Part shown: positions 9,243 through 18,470 of the stretch, piece after piece
Numbering within the stretch: position 1 is the stretch's first letter
How the letters are laid out: each line of letters opens with the position of its first letter
Assembly: GCA_900772415.1 (NCBI GenBank)
Contig: CAAHEC010000063.1
Span: forward strand, 62,001-126,000
Direction of reading: 5' to 3'
Length of the DNA: 64,000 nucleotides
Source of the DNA: Bacilli bacterium
GTDB lineage: Bacteria > Bacillota_I > Bacilli_A > RF39 > UBA660
Made by a program: the position numbers and the translations under genes
The notes under the pieces: model-generated
Seen by the model: the letters and a program-made list of their open reading frames with translations, nothing else
The model's database searches: none
Told to the model about the DNA's origin: nothing

Positions 9243-10685
9243 ATGTTTAAGTACAGTTTAGATAATAAAATGTATCATACACTTAATTATGAATTAACAA
9301 AAAATTTTAATACAAGAGTATTTAAAGTGAGTTTAAATGGCAACTTTTCTTGTCCTAATTTTAAAAATGGATCCGGATGTATTTTTTGTTCTGCTAAAGG
9401 ATCTGGAGATTTTGCTGGAGATAAAAACAAAAGCATAACAGAGCAGTTTATAGAAGTTAAGGAAAAATTAAATAATAAATGGCCTGATACTAAATACATT
9501 GCATATTTCCAGGCTAATACAAATACTTATGCTCCTGTTTCTGTTTTAAAGAAAAAGTATGAAGAAGCTTTAAAAATTCCTAACGTAGTTGGATTAAATA
9601 TTGGAACAAGACCAGATGCAATAACAGATGAATGTTTAGAGTATCTAAAGGAACTAAATAAAAGAACATATCTTATGGTAGAACTTGGTCTTCAAAGTAT
9701 GCATGATAAAACTCTTAAACTAATAAACAGGGGTCACGATTTAAAATGTTTTGATGACTGCGTAAAAAAGCTAAAAGAAAATAATATAAAAGTTGTAGTT
9801 CACATAATAAATGGTCTTCCTTATGAAACTTATGATATGATGATGGATACCATAAGACACTTAAATAAATTAAAGATAGACGGAATTAAAATACATATGC
9901 TTCATATTCTAAAAAATACTAAATTAGATGAAATGTATAATAAAACACCATTTCATATACTAACAAAAGAAGAATATGTAAAAATAGTATGTGATCAGAT
10001 AGAAGAACTAAATGATAATATAACTATTCATAGATTAACCGGGGATGGTGCTAAAGAAGATTTAGTAGCGCCTGTTTGGACACTTAAAAAAGTATCAGTT
10101 TTAAATGACATAGATAAGGAACTTAAAAAACGTGCAACTTACCAAGGATTTAATAAAAGTATATTAAATAGAGTTAACTTAATATGTGAAAAATTTATAA
10201 AACCTGGTGATATAACAATTGATGCTACTTGTGGCAATGGATTTGATACATTAATGCTATCAAAATTATCTAAAAAAGTATTTGCCTTTGATATTCAAAA
10301 AGAAGCTATTAAAAGAACAAAAAAACTACTATATGATAATAACGTATGTAACGTTACTTTAATAAATAATAGTAATGAAAATATAAGAAAAGAATTAAGT
10401 TTATATGACAAAAAAATAAGTCTTATTATATTTAATTTGGGTTACTTACCTAATTTTAATAAAGAAGTTATGACAAATGCTAAAACTAGTTTAAAGGCCA
10501 TTAAAGAAAGCATTAAAATGCTTAATAAAAAAGGAATTATATTAATAACTTGTTATCCTCATAAAGAAGGTATAAAAGAATCTAAAACCATAATTAATTA
10601 TTTGGATAAGAATAATATTAACTACGTTATATATAGAAATACAAATAATAAAAACTCACCATTTTTAATAGAAATTAAAAAGTAG
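9243..10685 (+). CDS. YtqA (radical SAM)-YtqB (methyltransferase) fusion, tRNA wobble-uridine modification
   Basis: A 480-residue two-domain protein. Residues 1-290 are a TIGR01212/YtqA-type radical SAM enzyme with the cluster cysteines at 37, 46 and 49 (CPNFKNGSGCIFC) and the LNIGTRPDA and VELGLQSMHD blocks. Residues ~295-480 are a YtqB-type SAM methyltransferase with IDATCGNGFDT (SAM site) and FNLGYLPNF. In Bacillus these are separate neighbouring genes, which recent work, as I recall it, names MnmL and MnmM and assigns to making mnm5s2U34 in tRNA without MnmC. Fusing two successive enzymes fits that pathway. I use the ATG at 9243 (AGGTGAT, aligned spacing eight), not the GTG inside that site. 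Confidence 0.9.
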   Translation: MFKYSLDNKMYHTLNYELTKNFNTRVFKVSLNGNFSCPNFKNGSGCIFCSAKGSGDFAGDKNKSITEQFIEVKEKLNNKWPDTKYIAYFQANTNTYAPVSVLKKKYEEALKIPNVVGLNIGTRPDAITDECLEYLKELNKRTYLMVELGLQSMHDKTLKLINRGHDLKCFDDCVKKLKENNIKVVVHIINGLPYETYDMMMDTIRHLNKLKIDGIKIHMLHILKNTKLDEMYNKTPFHILTKEEYVKIVCDQIEELNDNITIHRLTGDGAKEDLVAPVWTLKKVSVLNDIDKELKKRATYQGFNKSILNRVNLICEKFIKPGDITIDATCGNGFDTLMLSKLSKKVFAFDIQKEAIKRTKKLLYDNNVCNVTLINNSNENIRKELSLYDKKISLIIFNLGYLPNFNKEVMTNAKTSLKAIKESIKMLNKKGIILITCYPHKEGIKESKTIINYLDKNNINYVIYRNTNNKNSPFLIEIKK

Positions 10686-10711
10686 TTTATATTTTTGATA
10701 TAAACTACTTT
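10679..10711. terminator. bidirectional terminator shared by convergent genes
   Basis: Perfect 14-base arms (10679-10692 and 10698-10711, AAAGTAGTTTATAT and its complement) with U-runs on either strand. The stop codons of both converging genes, TAG in each arm, lie inside the stem. Confidence 0.85.
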
Positions 10712-11787
10712 ATTATATAAGGATTTTTTAAACTTCCATTTCCCTTATTAGTTATAACTTTGTTAGATAAATAAACCACCGGATTTACTCTTTTTTGATT
10801 GCTAGCATTTGATTCATCTATTTCACCTGATATATACATAACATGATAGGTATCATCGCTAGAAGAGTTAAGTGACCATGTATCTATATTTTCACTTGCT
10901 AAAAAGTTTCTATTAGCACATTCACCACTTTTAAGATTACTACATCCACTATCTAAACTTGCATTTTTATAATCCATTAAATTTAACAAGCCTATTTTTT
11001 CGTTTTCTTTTGTTATAGCACATTCCTTTTCTGTGCTAAAAGCATCTTTTAAACTATACTTTCCAACACATAACGTCTTAGGTACTATCTTTGCTTTATT
11101 TTCTTTTGTAAAAGTTGAATTATAATATTCTTTTAAAGATTTTCTAATGTCAGTTAACAAATAATTCTCAGTATTACCAACATTTTGCTTTCTTTCTGAG
11201 TTATATTTACTATCCCAACTATAATAGTCTGTTGTTCTTTCATTTGAAACTATCTTTATATCATTAGAAGAATCTATTTTTATTATTCTAAATATCATAC
11301 CATTAAATGAGACGTAATTTTTAACATCATCACCACGATATATGTATTCACCGTTTATTTCATATACCCCGTTACCTAATTCATCTTGTTTTACCTTCTT
11401 TATCTTATCAGCTAAATACTCTGGTTCGTAATTTCCCTTGCAAGTCAAAAATGGAATATAAGAATAATCCCTAGAAACCTTGGTTACCTCCACATATCCA
11501 GAACATAAATTATTTTTATTTTTGGGATCTTTTACCTCTTTTAAAAGTTCCTTGTCAACCAAAGTCGATATAGTTACCCTAACTTGAGAACCATCTAGCT
11601 TAGGTAATAAATTTTTATTATTGGCATAATATTTTTGAGCCGCAGTTACCATTTTATTTTCTATTGAAGAATAACTACCACCATTAGAAGAGCAAGATGA
11701 AATAACAACCAATAAAATAATTATTAAAACTGTTCCTCCTAACAAATAATAAGATTTATCCTTAATGTAACTTAACAAGTTTTTCAA
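10705..11787 (-). CDS. putative lipoprotein with DUF6273-like domain
   Basis: A 360-residue protein. One N-terminal helix ends in a lipobox-like ISSC (Cys32), suggesting a lipid-anchored surface protein, though the long N-terminal stretch could instead be a simple membrane anchor. Residues ~45-120 (MVTAAQKYYANNKNLLP) resemble the helix-led start of pseudopilin-like or surface proteins. From ~165 on there is a DUF6273-like pattern (VSFNGMIFRIIKIDSSNDIKI ... YYSWDSKYN ... RVNPVVYLSN). Function unknown. The start is a TTG with AGGTGAT seven bases upstream when aligned on AGG. Confidence 0.65.
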   Translation of the reverse strand: MKNLLSYIKDKSYYLLGGTVLIIILLVVISSCSSNGGSYSSIENKMVTAAQKYYANNKNLLPKLDGSQVRVTISTLVDKELLKEVKDPKNKNNLCSGYVEVTKVSRDYSYIPFLTCKGNYEPEYLADKIKKVKQDELGNGVYEINGEYIYRGDDVKNYVSFNGMIFRIIKIDSSNDIKIVSNERTTDYYSWDSKYNSERKQNVGNTENYLLTDIRKSLKEYYNSTFTKENKAKIVPKTLCVGKYSLKDAFSTEKECAITKENEKIGLLNLMDYKNASLDSGCSNLKSGECANRNFLASENIDTWSLNSSSDDTYHVMYISGEIDESNASNQKRVNPVVYLSNKVITNKGNGSLKNPYIIK

Positions 11788-11847
11788 ACTATCACCTCAT
11801 CTACTAAATAAATTATATCTATTTTTTTAACAAAAGTAAATATTATA

Positions 11848-12255
11848 TTAGTATGTTTTATATACTATATCATATTTAGATAAATAATCCTCTATATTTT
11901 CCTTATAGGCAAGAAAAGAAATGCTATTTATTCTGAAACCAGAAGCTATATATTTTGTTTCAAAATCAGAATCATAAATAGAATAAATATCATTAATGCA
12001 TGAATCAAAATCACTACATGATACTAAAATATCATTATCGTTTATATTAAAATCAGTTATATAATAACTATCACTATAATTATCAAATATTTTTTTTAAT
12101 TCAAAACTATTTATACCTTTATCGTATTTAATAAAAACAGAAACTGCTCCATAATTATCTGTTTTAACTTCTTTTGATACTTTATTAGCATTTGAATTTA
12201 TAATACACATTATATAAATTAAAAATAATAATAACAAAAAAAGATACTTCTTCAT
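11848..12255 (-). CDS. small exported or membrane-anchored protein, unknown
   Basis: 135 residues. An N-terminal KKYLFLLLLFLIYIMCIINS segment is a signal peptide or anchor; there is no convincing cleavage site, and a Cys at the helix end is not in a good lipobox. The remainder is acidic and Tyr/Asp-rich (FDNYSDSYYITDFNINDND). I start it at the ATG at 12255, eight bases (aligned on the GG) after GGTGAT; upstream GTG codons overlap that site. The family is not recognised. Confidence 0.65.
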   Translation of the reverse strand: MKKYLFLLLLFLIYIMCIINSNANKVSKEVKTDNYGAVSVFIKYDKGINSFELKKIFDNYSDSYYITDFNINDNDILVSCSDFDSCINDIYSIYDSDFETKYIASGFRINSISFLAYKENIEDYLSKYDIVYKTY

Positions 12256-12303
12256 AATAATCACCACTATTATTATGATAATAATATCTTTTTTGATACT
12301 TTA

Positions 12304-13698
12304 TTAAGCTACTTTCGTATGAATTTTTTCTTTTTCAGCAACCTTAGTTCCCGCTCTAACTATAACTTTTTTTCCATCCCTAGTATAGAAATAACTTTCT
12401 TTTTTAGAATTATCTCTAGTTTCATTAATTTCATTTGATAAAGTGCCATTTTCAACCATCTTATCACTCTGCATTTTATCAGCAACATTATATAAAGCAT
12501 CTGAAACTTTATTTTTTATACCATCTACCCTTTGCTTTATATATTTTTTATCATCAAGATAAGTATTTTCTAGATTTTGCTGTACATTATTATAAGATTC
12601 TATAACATCCTTTTTTAGATCAGTATAAGTTTCTTTAGCTTCAGCTTTAATATTTTTTGCAAATCTAATTATTTTTTTATTTGTATTTAAAATAGCATTT
12701 TTTATAGAATCAACAACTTCTCTATCAGGAGTAACAAGGCTTTTAAATAATTTTAATTTTCTACTAGATGATAACGCAATAGACCTTATAACGGTATTAT
12801 CACAACTTGCTATTTTATCAAAAACAGTTTCTTTGTTCTTTACTTCTAACACCCTACTTCCATCTATTTGCTTTATCTCTAGTTTTATATCTTTATTATC
12901 TAAATAAGTTTTTACAAATGGAATTTTTTCTTTGATATTTTCCTTTAGCTTTTTAAACACACTTGAAGGACAAGAAGCAGCTTTTGCATCGTTACTTTTT
13001 AATCTTTCAATTAAATCAGAAGAAATTTGTATACTATCTATTTTAAGAGATTCTTCATTTCCTACTTTTTTTAATAAACTATCACTATTTATGCCCAATA
13101 TCGAAGAAGCATTATTAAATAATTCATTACGTTTTTCTTCTTTTGCTTTATTTAATTCATCTTGCTTTTTTTCTATATCATTTTGTTTTTCTTTTAAATC
13201 GTTTAATTTTTTCTCTATGTCATTATTACTTAAAGTATTTTCTTCTGGAATTACAACTTTTTTACCTTCTACAATTTCACTTATTTTATTATACACATCA
13301 AAATATTTGTTGCTACCAGTTCTAATATAAAAATCATTTTGTATCTTTGCATACTTAAATATATTTTGTTTTACTTCATCCGTACATATTTTTAAAATCG
13401 TATCAAGTAAATTTTCATTTTCTATAATATCATCAAAATTATCCTTAATTATATCAAATGTTAAATATTTAGAAATATTATCTTGAAAAAACTTTTTCCA
13501 CTCACCAGTTTTAATAAAGTTAAATTCTTCTTTCGTACACATGTATTCATAAAAAGTATAGGTAATAGTAAAAATATCCTTACTAGTTTTATTTTTTAAT
13601 TTTTCATTTAGTAAGGCACAGACACTATTAACCTTTTTTCCTTCTTCATCTAAAGAATTTAATTCATCCTTTAAACCCTTATATAATTCGTTATTCAT
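12304..13698 (-). CDS. coiled-coil cytosolic protein, unknown
   Basis: 464 residues, highly charged, no signal or membrane segment. Residues ~155-195 form a strong coiled coil (NDIEKKLNDLKEKQNDIEKK). The C-terminal part (~330-430) is a long Lys/Asp/Glu-rich helix region (KAEAKETYTDLKKDVIESYN). AGGAGG lies eight bases before the ATG. It is followed by the small signal-anchored gene and preceded by the DUF1292 gene, all on the same strand, so an operon is likely. I do not recognise a family. Confidence 0.7.
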   Translation of the reverse strand: MNNELYKGLKDELNSLDEEGKKVNSVCALLNEKLKNKTSKDIFTITYTFYEYMCTKEEFNFIKTGEWKKFFQDNISKYLTFDIIKDNFDDIIENENLLDTILKICTDEVKQNIFKYAKIQNDFYIRTGSNKYFDVYNKISEIVEGKKVVIPEENTLSNNDIEKKLNDLKEKQNDIEKKQDELNKAKEEKRNELFNNASSILGINSDSLLKKVGNEESLKIDSIQISSDLIERLKSNDAKAASCPSSVFKKLKENIKEKIPFVKTYLDNKDIKLEIKQIDGSRVLEVKNKETVFDKIASCDNTVIRSIALSSSRKLKLFKSLVTPDREVVDSIKNAILNTNKKIIRFAKNIKAEAKETYTDLKKDVIESYNNVQQNLENTYLDDKKYIKQRVDGIKNKVSDALYNVADKMQSDKMVENGTLSNEINETRDNSKKESYFYTRDGKKVIVRAGTKVAEKEKIHTKVA

Positions 13699-13718
13699 AA
13701 TAATAACCTCCTGTTATT

Positions 13719-13970
13719 CTATTCTGATAATTCTTCAATTGCCTTTTGAACTAAATCCCAATCTTCTTTTTCTGTAATAGAATCCAAAACATAATTTCCA
13801 TTTTCTTCCTTTATAATGGACGCATATATATCGACGTTTTCAGCATTTTCATCAAAAGTATATAGTAAAAAGTTTTTATCCTCATTTGGCTTTTTTAACA
13901 TAGTAATTACTTTTAACTCCATTTCTTTTCCATCTGGACTGCTAATTTTTATTGTTTCAAATTCTTTCAT
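13719..13970 (-). CDS. DUF1292 (YrzB-like) protein
   Basis: An 83-residue acidic protein with the DUF1292 pattern: a short beta hairpin start (IKISSPDGKEMELKVI), YTFDENAENVDIYASII, and a C-terminal EEDW-like DWDLVQKAIEEL helix. Members of this family are widespread in Firmicutes and of unknown function, often next to yrrK/yrrL-type genes, which are not visible here. AGGAGG precedes the ATG. Confidence 0.8.
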   Translation of the reverse strand: MKEFETIKISSPDGKEMELKVITMLKKPNEDKNFLLYTFDENAENVDIYASIIKEENGNYVLDSITEKEDWDLVQKAIEELSE

Positions 13971-14290
13971 AATTGTATCCTCCTTATTCTATAAGTCAAT
14001 TATAATATATTTTTTCTTATTTTTCAACAATTTTTACTATTTATAATAAAAAGTAACAACATCATGTCAAAAAATAATTTCGATTTTAAAAAAAATACAA
14101 TAGTTAAAAGATTTTGAATTGATTTTAGAAAATATATAAATCATTAATATATATTTTTAACCGATTTAGTACAAATAATTAAAGCACCATCTTTATGCTT
14201 TAATCCATATTCATTTTAATAATTATATTCGTTATTATTCATACAAAAATAATCTGTTTTAATCATAATTTTTTTAGTTACATATGTAAC
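13971..14290. other. AT-rich gap between the DUF1292 gene and the small RNA
   Basis: No reading frame with a ribosome site is visible. On the minus strand AAAGCA...TGCTTT near 14185-14205 followed by a T-rich run may be a weak second terminator. Otherwise nothing recognisable is seen. Confidence 0.5.
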
Positions 14291-14296
14291 TAAAAA
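14271..14296. repeat. 26-base perfect palindrome
   Basis: Ten bases TTTTTAGTTA at 14271-14280 begin a fully symmetric sequence centred on CATATG and ending AACTAAAAA. It overlaps the U-run of the terminator at 14292-14312, so it could be a second hairpin in the transcript or a DNA-level binding site for a dimeric protein. Confidence 0.6.
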
Positions 14297-14375
14297 GGAG
14301 CCATAAGGCTCCAAGGGGGTTTTGGTTGTACTTTCAACTAAATCGTAAAAGTACCTTGCGTGATATCATCACGCT
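14291..14375 (-). ncRNA. candidate ~85-nt small RNA downstream of glmS
   Basis: A consensus promoter leads directly into a compact structured sequence with an intrinsic terminator and no open reading frame. In transcript order: a hairpin with 7-base arms (GCGTGAT/ATCACGC, 14358-14374), a second hairpin (GTACTTT/AAAGTAC), an unpaired C-rich stretch AACCAAAACCCCCUUGG, and the terminator GGAGCC-UUAU-GGCUCC plus U5. C-rich single-stranded loops commonly act as seeds against Shine-Dalgarno sequences in Firmicute small RNAs. I cannot match it to a named family. It might also be a processed glmS 3' end, but the promoter argues for its own transcript. Confidence 0.65.
14292..14312 (-). terminator. 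intrinsic terminator of the candidate small RNA and glmS
   Basis: GGAGCC (14307-14312 on the minus strand), loop TTAT, GGCTCC, then five U. It is a strong GC stem in an otherwise AT-rich gap. Confidence 0.85.
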
Positions 14376-14381
14376 ATTATA

Positions 14382-14410
14382 ATAATATAGACTTTTAGTC
14401 AAATTGTCAA
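14382..14410 (-). promoter_or_regulatory. strong promoter for the candidate small RNA
   Basis: Perfect TTGACA (14405-14410), 17-base spacer, TATTAT (14382-14387). The expected start point (about 14375) falls exactly at the base of the first hairpin. The -35 lies 20 bases past the glmS stop. Confidence 0.8.
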
Positions 14411-14429
14411 TGATTTTTTTGCGTCTATT

Positions 14430-16238
14430 TTACTCAACCGTAACAGACTTAGCAAGATTCTTTGGTTTATCAATACTGCAGCCTTTTAACTTAGCAAGTT
14501 CGTATGCAATCATTTGAAGTGGAATTACCGCAAGAAGTGGTTCAAACAAATAATTAACCTTTGGTATAACTATTTTTTCATCACAAATATCTTCCCCAAG
14601 ATAATCAAAGCTAGTTATGCATATTACGTCTGCACCTCTTGATTTTACCTCTTTTACATTGCTAATTGTCTTAGGTGCTATTTTCTCATCCGTTATTATC
14701 GCAACAACAGGAGTTTTATCTTCTATTAGTGATATAGTACCATGCTTTAATTCACCAGCAGCATATGCTTCACTATGGGTATAAGATATCTCCTTTAATT
14801 TTAAAGAACCTTCTTCTGCTAGAGCATAATCAACTCCTCTACCAATAAAGAATATATCATTTTGATCTTTTATTTCTTCTGCTATTCTCTTATAATCATA
14901 AGTTCTATTTAATAGTTCTTCAATATAATCAGGAAGCTTTTTAGCATCACTTAATATTTCTTTTATCTCTGATTTATTAGTTAAATCCTTTTTGTAAGAT
15001 AAGTTAAGTGCTATTAAAGATAGTAGTGCAACTTGAGCTGAATAAGCCTTGGTTGTTGCAACTGCTATTTCTTGACCTGCTTCTGTATAAAGCACCATGT
15101 TAGCTTCTCTTGCAATTGTACTTCCCTTAGCATTAACTATTCCTAAGGTATCATTTCCATTTTGTTTTGCAATGTTTAATGCCTCTAGTGTGTCTGCCGT
15201 TTCACCTGATTGTGATACAACAATTACCAATTCATCATCTTTTAAGAATTGTTTTGCATATCTAAACTCACTTGCAGTATCAACTCTAACTTCTACGTTA
15301 GCATACTTTTCAATCATTTGTTTTCCAACTAAACCAGCATGAGTTGCACTACCACACGCAACTATTCTTATTCTTCCATATTTAGAAAAATCCGGCATTT
15401 TCTCTACCAAACTATCTATACCATTTGATATGTATTTTTCGGTAGTTTTCTTAAATACTTCTGGTTGTTCATGCATTTCTTTTAACATGAAATGTTCATA
15501 ACCTTGTTTATCTATTGCATTACTATCAAAATTAAATTCTTTTATTTCATAATCTTTTTCTTTACCATCTTTATATAATTTTACATTTTCATTTGTTATT
15601 TTCGCGTAACATCCATCTTCTAAAACGATATGTTTTTTTGTTTTATCTAGTATTGCAGGAACATCTGATGCTATATAATTTTCCCCATCATTTACTCCGA
15701 TTATTAACGGGCTTTTATTTTTAACAGCGTAAAGCGTATCTTTTTCATCATCACAAATAATTCCCAAAGCATAAGATCCAACTAACATTTCTTTTACTTT
15801 TCTAATTGTTTTTAACATATCCTTTTCTGTCTTATAAACGTAATCTATTAAGGCCGCAACTACCTCACTATCAGTTTCTGATTTAAATTCATAACCTTTA
15901 TTTTTTAAATCCGCTTTTAATTTGTCATAATTTTCTACTATACCATTATGAACTATGGTAATTTTTCCTATTCTATGAGGATGAGCATTTGAAGAAGTTG
16001 CTTTCCCATGAGTAGCCCACCTTGTATGTCCTATTCCAAGATTTGATTTAACATCAAAGTTAACATCTTCCCTAAGGCTTGCTATTTTTCCTTCTTTTTT
16101 TATCACTTCTATACCATTATCATTTATAAAAGCGATTCCAGCTGAATCATATCCTCTATATTCAAGGCGTTCTAAGCCGTCAATTAAAACACGCACAGAG
16201 CCTCCATTGCTCCCTACGTAACCTATTATTCCGCACAT
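14430..16238 (-). CDS. glmS: glutamine--fructose-6-phosphate aminotransferase
   Basis: Makes glucosamine-6-phosphate, the first step to UDP-GlcNAc for the cell wall. 602 residues, standard length. The N-terminal nucleophile Cys2 is in MCGIIGYVG, with the glutaminase blocks RWATHG and HNGIVEN. Two SIS domains follow (ACGSATHAG, SQSGETADT, AYAAGELKHG), ending with the typical LAKSVTVE. It is preceded by a glmS ribozyme, so its mRNA should be cleaved when glucosamine-6-phosphate is high. Confidence 0.98.
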   Translation of the reverse strand: MCGIIGYVGSNGGSVRVLIDGLERLEYRGYDSAGIAFINDNGIEVIKKEGKIASLREDVNFDVKSNLGIGHTRWATHGKATSSNAHPHRIGKITIVHNGIVENYDKLKADLKNKGYEFKSETDSEVVAALIDYVYKTEKDMLKTIRKVKEMLVGSYALGIICDDEKDTLYAVKNKSPLIIGVNDGENYIASDVPAILDKTKKHIVLEDGCYAKITNENVKLYKDGKEKDYEIKEFNFDSNAIDKQGYEHFMLKEMHEQPEVFKKTTEKYISNGIDSLVEKMPDFSKYGRIRIVACGSATHAGLVGKQMIEKYANVEVRVDTASEFRYAKQFLKDDELVIVVSQSGETADTLEALNIAKQNGNDTLGIVNAKGSTIAREANMVLYTEAGQEIAVATTKAYSAQVALLSLIALNLSYKKDLTNKSEIKEILSDAKKLPDYIEELLNRTYDYKRIAEEIKDQNDIFFIGRGVDYALAEEGSLKLKEISYTHSEAYAAGELKHGTISLIEDKTPVVAIITDEKIAPKTISNVKEVKSRGADVICITSFDYLGEDICDEKIVIPKVNYLFEPLLAVIPLQMIAYELAKLKGCSIDKPKNLAKSVTVE

Positions 16239-16309
16239 ATTATTTTTCTCCTTTTAAAAATGTATAATAAAAACAACTGTGTGAAATACTACTCTGTTAT
16301 AATTTTGAT

Positions 16310-16440
16310 TTTATCTTTTAAAAGTATTTCTTACGATTCACAAATCCGCTATGGCATCCGCCGAACATTTCGATAACCATAGTCCTCGTCACCCACTTTT
16401 GGGCCTGGCGCTAAATAAATAAGTATCCTCCAAGTACTTC
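16310..16440 (-). promoter_or_regulatory. glmS ribozyme (GlcN6P-activated self-cleaving riboswitch)
   Basis: The minus strand carries AGCGCCAGGCC (AGCGCC at 16407-16412) with the cleavage site expected between A16412 and G16411, followed by the conserved core GTGACGAGGACTATGGTTAT and CGAAATGTTCGGCGGATGCC. These are the invariant blocks of the glmS ribozyme family, in the right order and just upstream of glmS. The 5' GAAGTACTT at ~16430 and the 3' AAGAAATACTT at ~16325 are the likely flanking-helix region. Confidence 0.95.
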
Positions 16441-16460
16441 TCTTTATCTTTATGTATTAT

Positions 16461-16489
16461 ATTATATAAAAAAAAGGAGCTTTTGTAAA
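16461..16489 (-). promoter_or_regulatory. glmS promoter
   Basis: TTTACA (16484-16489), 17 bases, TATAAT (16461-16466), about 50 bases upstream of the ribozyme cleavage site. Confidence 0.75.
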
Positions 16490-16516
16490 CCCTCTTAAAT
16501 TATTATAATGATATTT

Positions 16517-18436
16517 TTATTTAAATAATTTATTAACATCATCTCTTACCTTTACTAGCAAATCATAATCTTTTCTTACATCTGACAATTTAAATGATAA
16601 AGCACCACTTTGCCTACTTCCAAATAAATCACCTTGTCCTCTTAGTTTAAAATCTGCTTCACTTATTTTATAGCCATCATTTTCTTCTTCCATTATTTTA
16701 AGTCTTTTAGTATCTTTATCACTTATTAAATAGCAGTAAGACTGAAGATTATTTCTACCTACTCTTCCCCTTAATTGATGAAGCGTAGAAAGCCCAAATC
16801 TATCAGCATCAAAAATAACCATAACAGTTGCGTTTTTAACGTCTACTCCAACTTCAATAACGGTAGTTGATATAAGAATATCTATATTTCCTTTAGCATA
16901 CTCATCCATTACTTTTTCTTTTTCTAAATTATCCATTTTACCATGTAATATTTCTATGTTATAATTTTTAAAAGCAAGACTAAACTTATGTTTTAAATCA
17001 TAAACGTTAGTATAATCGGTATCTTCATTTTCTTCTATCATAGGTGCAATAACATATACTTGATTTTGATTTTTTAAAGCTTTATATATTCTTTCTAAAA
17101 CGTCCTTTATCTCATCTTCTTTTTTTACCTTGGTAATAACTGGAATTCTACCATTTGGTTTTGTCTTAATACTTGACGTATCAGTATCTCCATAAATAGT
17201 TAGTGCATAAGTTCTTGGAATTGGTGTTGCACTCATCATTAAAACCTCTACGTTTAAACCTTTGTTTTTTAAAGTCTGGCGCTGATTAACTCCAAATCTA
17301 TGCTGCTCATCCGTTATGACAAGACCTAAATTATTCCATACCACTTTATCACTTATTAGGGCGTGCGTTCCAATTAGCATATCTATTTTTTTATTTTGTA
17401 TATCTTCATATACTTTTCGTTTTTCTTTTAAAGTCATCTTACCCGTTAAAAGGCCTATCTTAAAGTTTGTATCTTTAAATATATCGCAAGCATTTTTATA
17501 ATGCTGACGCGCTAAAACCTCAGTAGGTGCCATAAAAGAAGTTTGGTATCCACCGGTATATAAAGCATAAGAAATAATAAATGCTACAATTGTTTTGCCT
17601 GAACCAACATCCCCTTGTAATAATCTGTTCATTAATGTGTCACCACAAATTTCATCAAGCATTTTAAAGACTATCTTTTCTTGGTCACTCGTTAATTTAA
17701 ATGGCAAAGAATTAATAAAGTTATGAACCATATTTAAACTTACTTCTTTTTTATAAACGTCTTTATGAATTTCATTTTTCTTCTTTAATAACTTAATATT
17801 TTTCATATAAGTAAATATCTCTTCATACTTAAGCGTTTTAAGTGCAGTCTTTAAACTATTTTCATCCTTTGGATTATGAATTATTCTAACTGCTTCATCT
17901 TCGCTAATTAAATTATATTTACTAATTAACTCTTTAGGGATATTATTATTTTCTTTAATTACATTTAAAGCTTTCTTAATAAACACATTCATCTGTTTAG
18001 ATGTAATACCTTTACATAAGTGATAAACTGGCTCAATCTCAACTTTATTTAAATTTCCTAACCTTATATTAGTAGCTACTATAGTTTCCTTTTTAGGATC
18101 ATATTTTCCAATTATTGTAACTTCTTTTCCAATAATAATATTTGGTTTTAAAAAAGCTCTATTAAATATTACAACTTTAACTATTTTATTTTGAACATTA
18201 CATCTAAATGTTAACCTATTCATTTTACCCTTAAAAAAGTTTAAAGTTGGCATAGACTCTACTATCCCATCACTTACAAATTCATCATAATATTTAGGAT
18301 TATTAATGTCTCTTTTAGCAAAAATTAAAAAACGATAAGGGTAATTTCTTATTAAATCTTCTGCGTTATATATTCCTAAATTATTTAATGTTTTAGCGGT
18401 TTTAGGTCCTATCTTATCTAGTTTTTCAAGTTCCAT
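16517..18436 (-). CDS. recG: ATP-dependent DNA helicase RecG
   Basis: Branch-migrating helicase that reverses stalled replication forks and processes Holliday junctions. The N-terminal wedge/OB region (residues ~1-200) starts with a helix-hairpin motif (KIGPKTAKTLNNLGI). Helicase motifs follow: Walker A GDVGSGKT, DEQHRFG (DEQH box), MSATPIPRT, and QLRGRVGRNN (motif VI), and the C terminus has the RecG-type ISEADFKLRGQGDLFGSRQSG. 639 residues from the ATG at 18436, chosen for GGTGAT seven bases upstream; a TTG 24 bases further out is less likely. Confidence 0.97.
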   Translation of the reverse strand: MELEKLDKIGPKTAKTLNNLGIYNAEDLIRNYPYRFLIFAKRDINNPKYYDEFVSDGIVESMPTLNFFKGKMNRLTFRCNVQNKIVKVVIFNRAFLKPNIIIGKEVTIIGKYDPKKETIVATNIRLGNLNKVEIEPVYHLCKGITSKQMNVFIKKALNVIKENNNIPKELISKYNLISEDEAVRIIHNPKDENSLKTALKTLKYEEIFTYMKNIKLLKKKNEIHKDVYKKEVSLNMVHNFINSLPFKLTSDQEKIVFKMLDEICGDTLMNRLLQGDVGSGKTIVAFIISYALYTGGYQTSFMAPTEVLARQHYKNACDIFKDTNFKIGLLTGKMTLKEKRKVYEDIQNKKIDMLIGTHALISDKVVWNNLGLVITDEQHRFGVNQRQTLKNKGLNVEVLMMSATPIPRTYALTIYGDTDTSSIKTKPNGRIPVITKVKKEDEIKDVLERIYKALKNQNQVYVIAPMIEENEDTDYTNVYDLKHKFSLAFKNYNIEILHGKMDNLEKEKVMDEYAKGNIDILISTTVIEVGVDVKNATVMVIFDADRFGLSTLHQLRGRVGRNNLQSYCYLISDKDTKRLKIMEEENDGYKISEADFKLRGQGDLFGSRQSGALSFKLSDVRKDYDLLVKVRDDVNKLFK

Positions 18437-18470
18437 AATATCACCATTTTTTCTTTCCAAACCAATTATA

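Noticed and set aside
12932..13330. Long plus-strand frame opposite the coiled-coil gene
   Set aside because: It is the complement of Lys/Glu-rich coding sequence, has no ribosome site and reads as Phe/Leu/Ser-rich nonsense.
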